A DNA stretch of 64,000 bases from Methylobacterium terricola (GTDB lineage Bacteria > Pseudomonadota > Alphaproteobacteria > Rhizobiales > Beijerinckiaceae). The notes beneath the pieces were generated by a model. It had not been told where the DNA came from. It saw nothing but the letters and a program-made list of their open reading frames with translations, and did no database searches. The translations under genes and the position numbers were made by a program. Of the stretch, positions 62,836-64,000 are shown in pieces; the stretch's first letter is position 1, and each line of letters opens with the position of its first letter. The stretch is from assembly GCF_006151805.1 (NCBI RefSeq), contig NZ_VDDA01000013.1, positions 1 to 64,000 on the forward strand, read 5' to 3'.

Positions 62836-64000
62836 ATGCGTCCAAGCTCCCGTGTTCCCGTCGCTGTCCGCCGCGGTCTCGTCGTCGGCGCCCTGTGCCT
62901 GCCGGCCGGGATCACGGGCGCGGCCGGGGCGCCGCCCCCCACCCCGCCGGTCGCCGTCCCGGCGGCCGTTTCACCCCCGGCCGCTCTCGCGGGCTACGCC
63001 CTCGGGCCGCTCGACCGGATCCGGCTGCGGGTGTTCGAGTGGCGGGCGAGCCGCGACGAGATCTTCGCCTGGACGGCGCTCAACGACGAGTTCACCATCG
63101 GGGCCGACGGCACGCTGTCGCTGCCGATCGTCGGCGACATTCCGGTGGCCGGATTGCCGACCCGCGAGGTCGGCCGGCTGGTGGCGAAGCGCCTGCGCGA
63201 TCGCATGGAGCTGGCGGACGCCCCCGATACCGCGGTCGAGATCGCCCAGTACCGACCGTTCTACATCACCGGTGCGGTCGACAAGCCCGGGGAATACTTC
63301 TTCAGGCCGGGGCTGACCGTGGCCAAGGCGGTGGCGCTGGCGGGCGGGCCGCCGCGGGTCGCCGACAGCGGTCTCCTGCGCCTCGAGCGCGACGCGATCA
63401 CCGCGCGGGGCGACCTCGCCGGCTTGCACAAGGATCGCGACCAGCTGACGATCCGCCTCGTGCGCCTCGCCGCCGAGCGCGACGACAAGCCGAAGATCGA
63501 GTTCCCCAAGGAGCTGGCCGGGCGCCCGGATCCAGGACTCCAGGCCCTCCTGGAACGCGAGACCTCGATCTTCGAGGCCCGCCGCAAGGCGCTGGCGACC
63601 CAGGTCGACGCCATCGAGGACCTGAAGCGCTTCCTGCGCCAGCAGATCGACGCGCTGAACGGCCAGCTCGCCACCATCGACACCCAGATCAAGCTGATCG
63701 CCACCGAGATCCGCAGCAACGAGCAGCTCGCCGAGCGCGGCCTCGCCACGCAGCAGCGCACCATCGCGGCCGGCCGCTCGATGGCCCAGATGGAGAGCGA
63801 GAAGCTGCGCACCACCACCGACCTGCTGCGCGCCCGCGAGTCGATCTCCCGGGCCGACCTGTCGATCCTCGACATGCGCAGCCGGCGCGCCACCGAGGTG
63901 ACGGGGGAGATGCGCGACACGCAGCGGATGCTGGAGCAGCTGAAGCCCCGGATGGAGGTGGCCGAGCGGCTGATCATCGAGGCCGAGGTCTCCGCCCCGC
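62836..64000 (+). CDS. ExoF-like polysaccharide export protein (partial)
   Basis: The first 388 codons lie in the window. A signal peptide (about 1-30) is followed by a poly-export domain (GYALGPLDRIRLRVFEW, LSLPIVGDIPVAGL, VEIAQYRPFYITGAVDKPGE, VAKAVALAGGPPRVADSG). A long coiled-coil region of about 190 residues (VDAIEDLKRFLRQQIDALNG to the edge) comes next. The mix of poly-export domain plus long coiled coil is the ExoF type rather than the short Wza type. The ATG at 62836 starts the signal peptide. The gene runs off the right edge. Confidence 0.87.
   Translation, partial: MRPSSRVPVAVRRGLVVGALCLPAGITGAAGAPPPTPPVAVPAAVSPPAALAGYALGPLDRIRLRVFEWRASRDEIFAWTALNDEFTIGADGTLSLPIVGDIPVAGLPTREVGRLVAKRLRDRMELADAPDTAVEIAQYRPFYITGAVDKPGEYFFRPGLTVAKAVALAGGPPRVADSGLLRLERDAITARGDLAGLHKDRDQLTIRLVRLAAERDDKPKIEFPKELAGRPDPGLQALLERETSIFEARRKALATQVDAIEDLKRFLRQQIDALNGQLATIDTQIKLIATEIRSNEQLAERGLATQQRTIAAGRSMAQMESEKLRTTTDLLRARESISRADLSILDMRSRRATEVTGEMRDTQRMLEQLKPRMEVAERLIIEAEVSAP

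Overview
The window looks like chromosome of a Methylobacterium-type alphaproteobacterium (Rhizobiales). The base composition is very GC-rich (about 70% by eye) with strong G/C preference at third codon positions. GTG and TTG starts are common, and stop/start overlaps of the GTGA or ATGA kind are frequent. Gene content fits the group: an HWE-family histidine kinase, an Omp25/31-type porin, DUF2076 and DUF2934 proteins, an ssb preceded by a GAAC-N7-GAAC LexA-type box, and a tsaB-rimI-plsC-miaB-phoH-ybeY-corC-lnt-xre block. This assignment is inference from gene content; no 16S or other marker is present. No tRNA, rRNA, CRISPR array or intact insertion sequence was seen.

Layout. 1-5.5 kb: 5' end of glyA, a porin, slyX, an L,D-transpeptidase, and a copper pair (DUF2946 plus a YcnI-PCuAC fusion). 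5.6-10.3 kb: two O-acetylhomoserine sulfhydrylase paralogues flanking an HWE kinase and a stand-alone receiver. 10.3-18.4 kb: ssb, a decayed stretch with possible antitoxin remnants, malate synthase G, DUF2076, a second L,D-transpeptidase, a CheZ-like protein and a DUF563-type glycosyltransferase. 18.5-26.3 kb: uvrC-pgsA-moaD, a DUF3616 protein, a ZnuA-type binding protein with a Zur-like operator, a DUF2934 protein with a lysine/alanine tail, and an arsC-MFS pair. 26.5-30.7 kb: gyrA and a second MFS transporter. 30.9-39.4 kb: the minus-strand housekeeping block. 39.7-46.3 kb: nfuA, a universal stress protein, a four-gene SiaABCD-like signalling operon in the order B-C-D-A, and rplS.

46.5-64 kb is an exopolysaccharide region: a GtrA/GT2/membrane-protein operon, a GT4-type glycosyltransferase, a secreted protein of unknown family, a LuxR regulator with an atypical receiver, and a five-gene amino-sugar operon (acyltransferase, Gfo/Idh/MocA oxidoreductase, DegT aminotransferase, epimerase, second DegT aminotransferase). 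These are followed by a WecG/TagA transferase, a QxxRW glycosyltransferase, an ExoY-like priming transferase and, divergently, the start of an ExoF-like export protein that runs off the window.

How the genes work together (inference): the ExoY-like enzyme primes the lipid carrier, the WecG, GT2 and GT4 enzymes extend the repeat unit, the Wbp/Wlb-like enzymes supply an N-acylated amino sugar, and the ExoF-like protein belongs to the export machinery. The sia-like operon, which ends in a diguanylate cyclase and a PP2C phosphatase, lies just upstream and could be a biofilm or aggregation switch. Within the limits of reading by eye, the strongest points for follow-up are the sia-like operon, the YcnI-PCuAC fusion, the Zur-like and LexA-like operators, the amino-sugar operon, and two short tandem-repeat arrays in front of usp and rplS.
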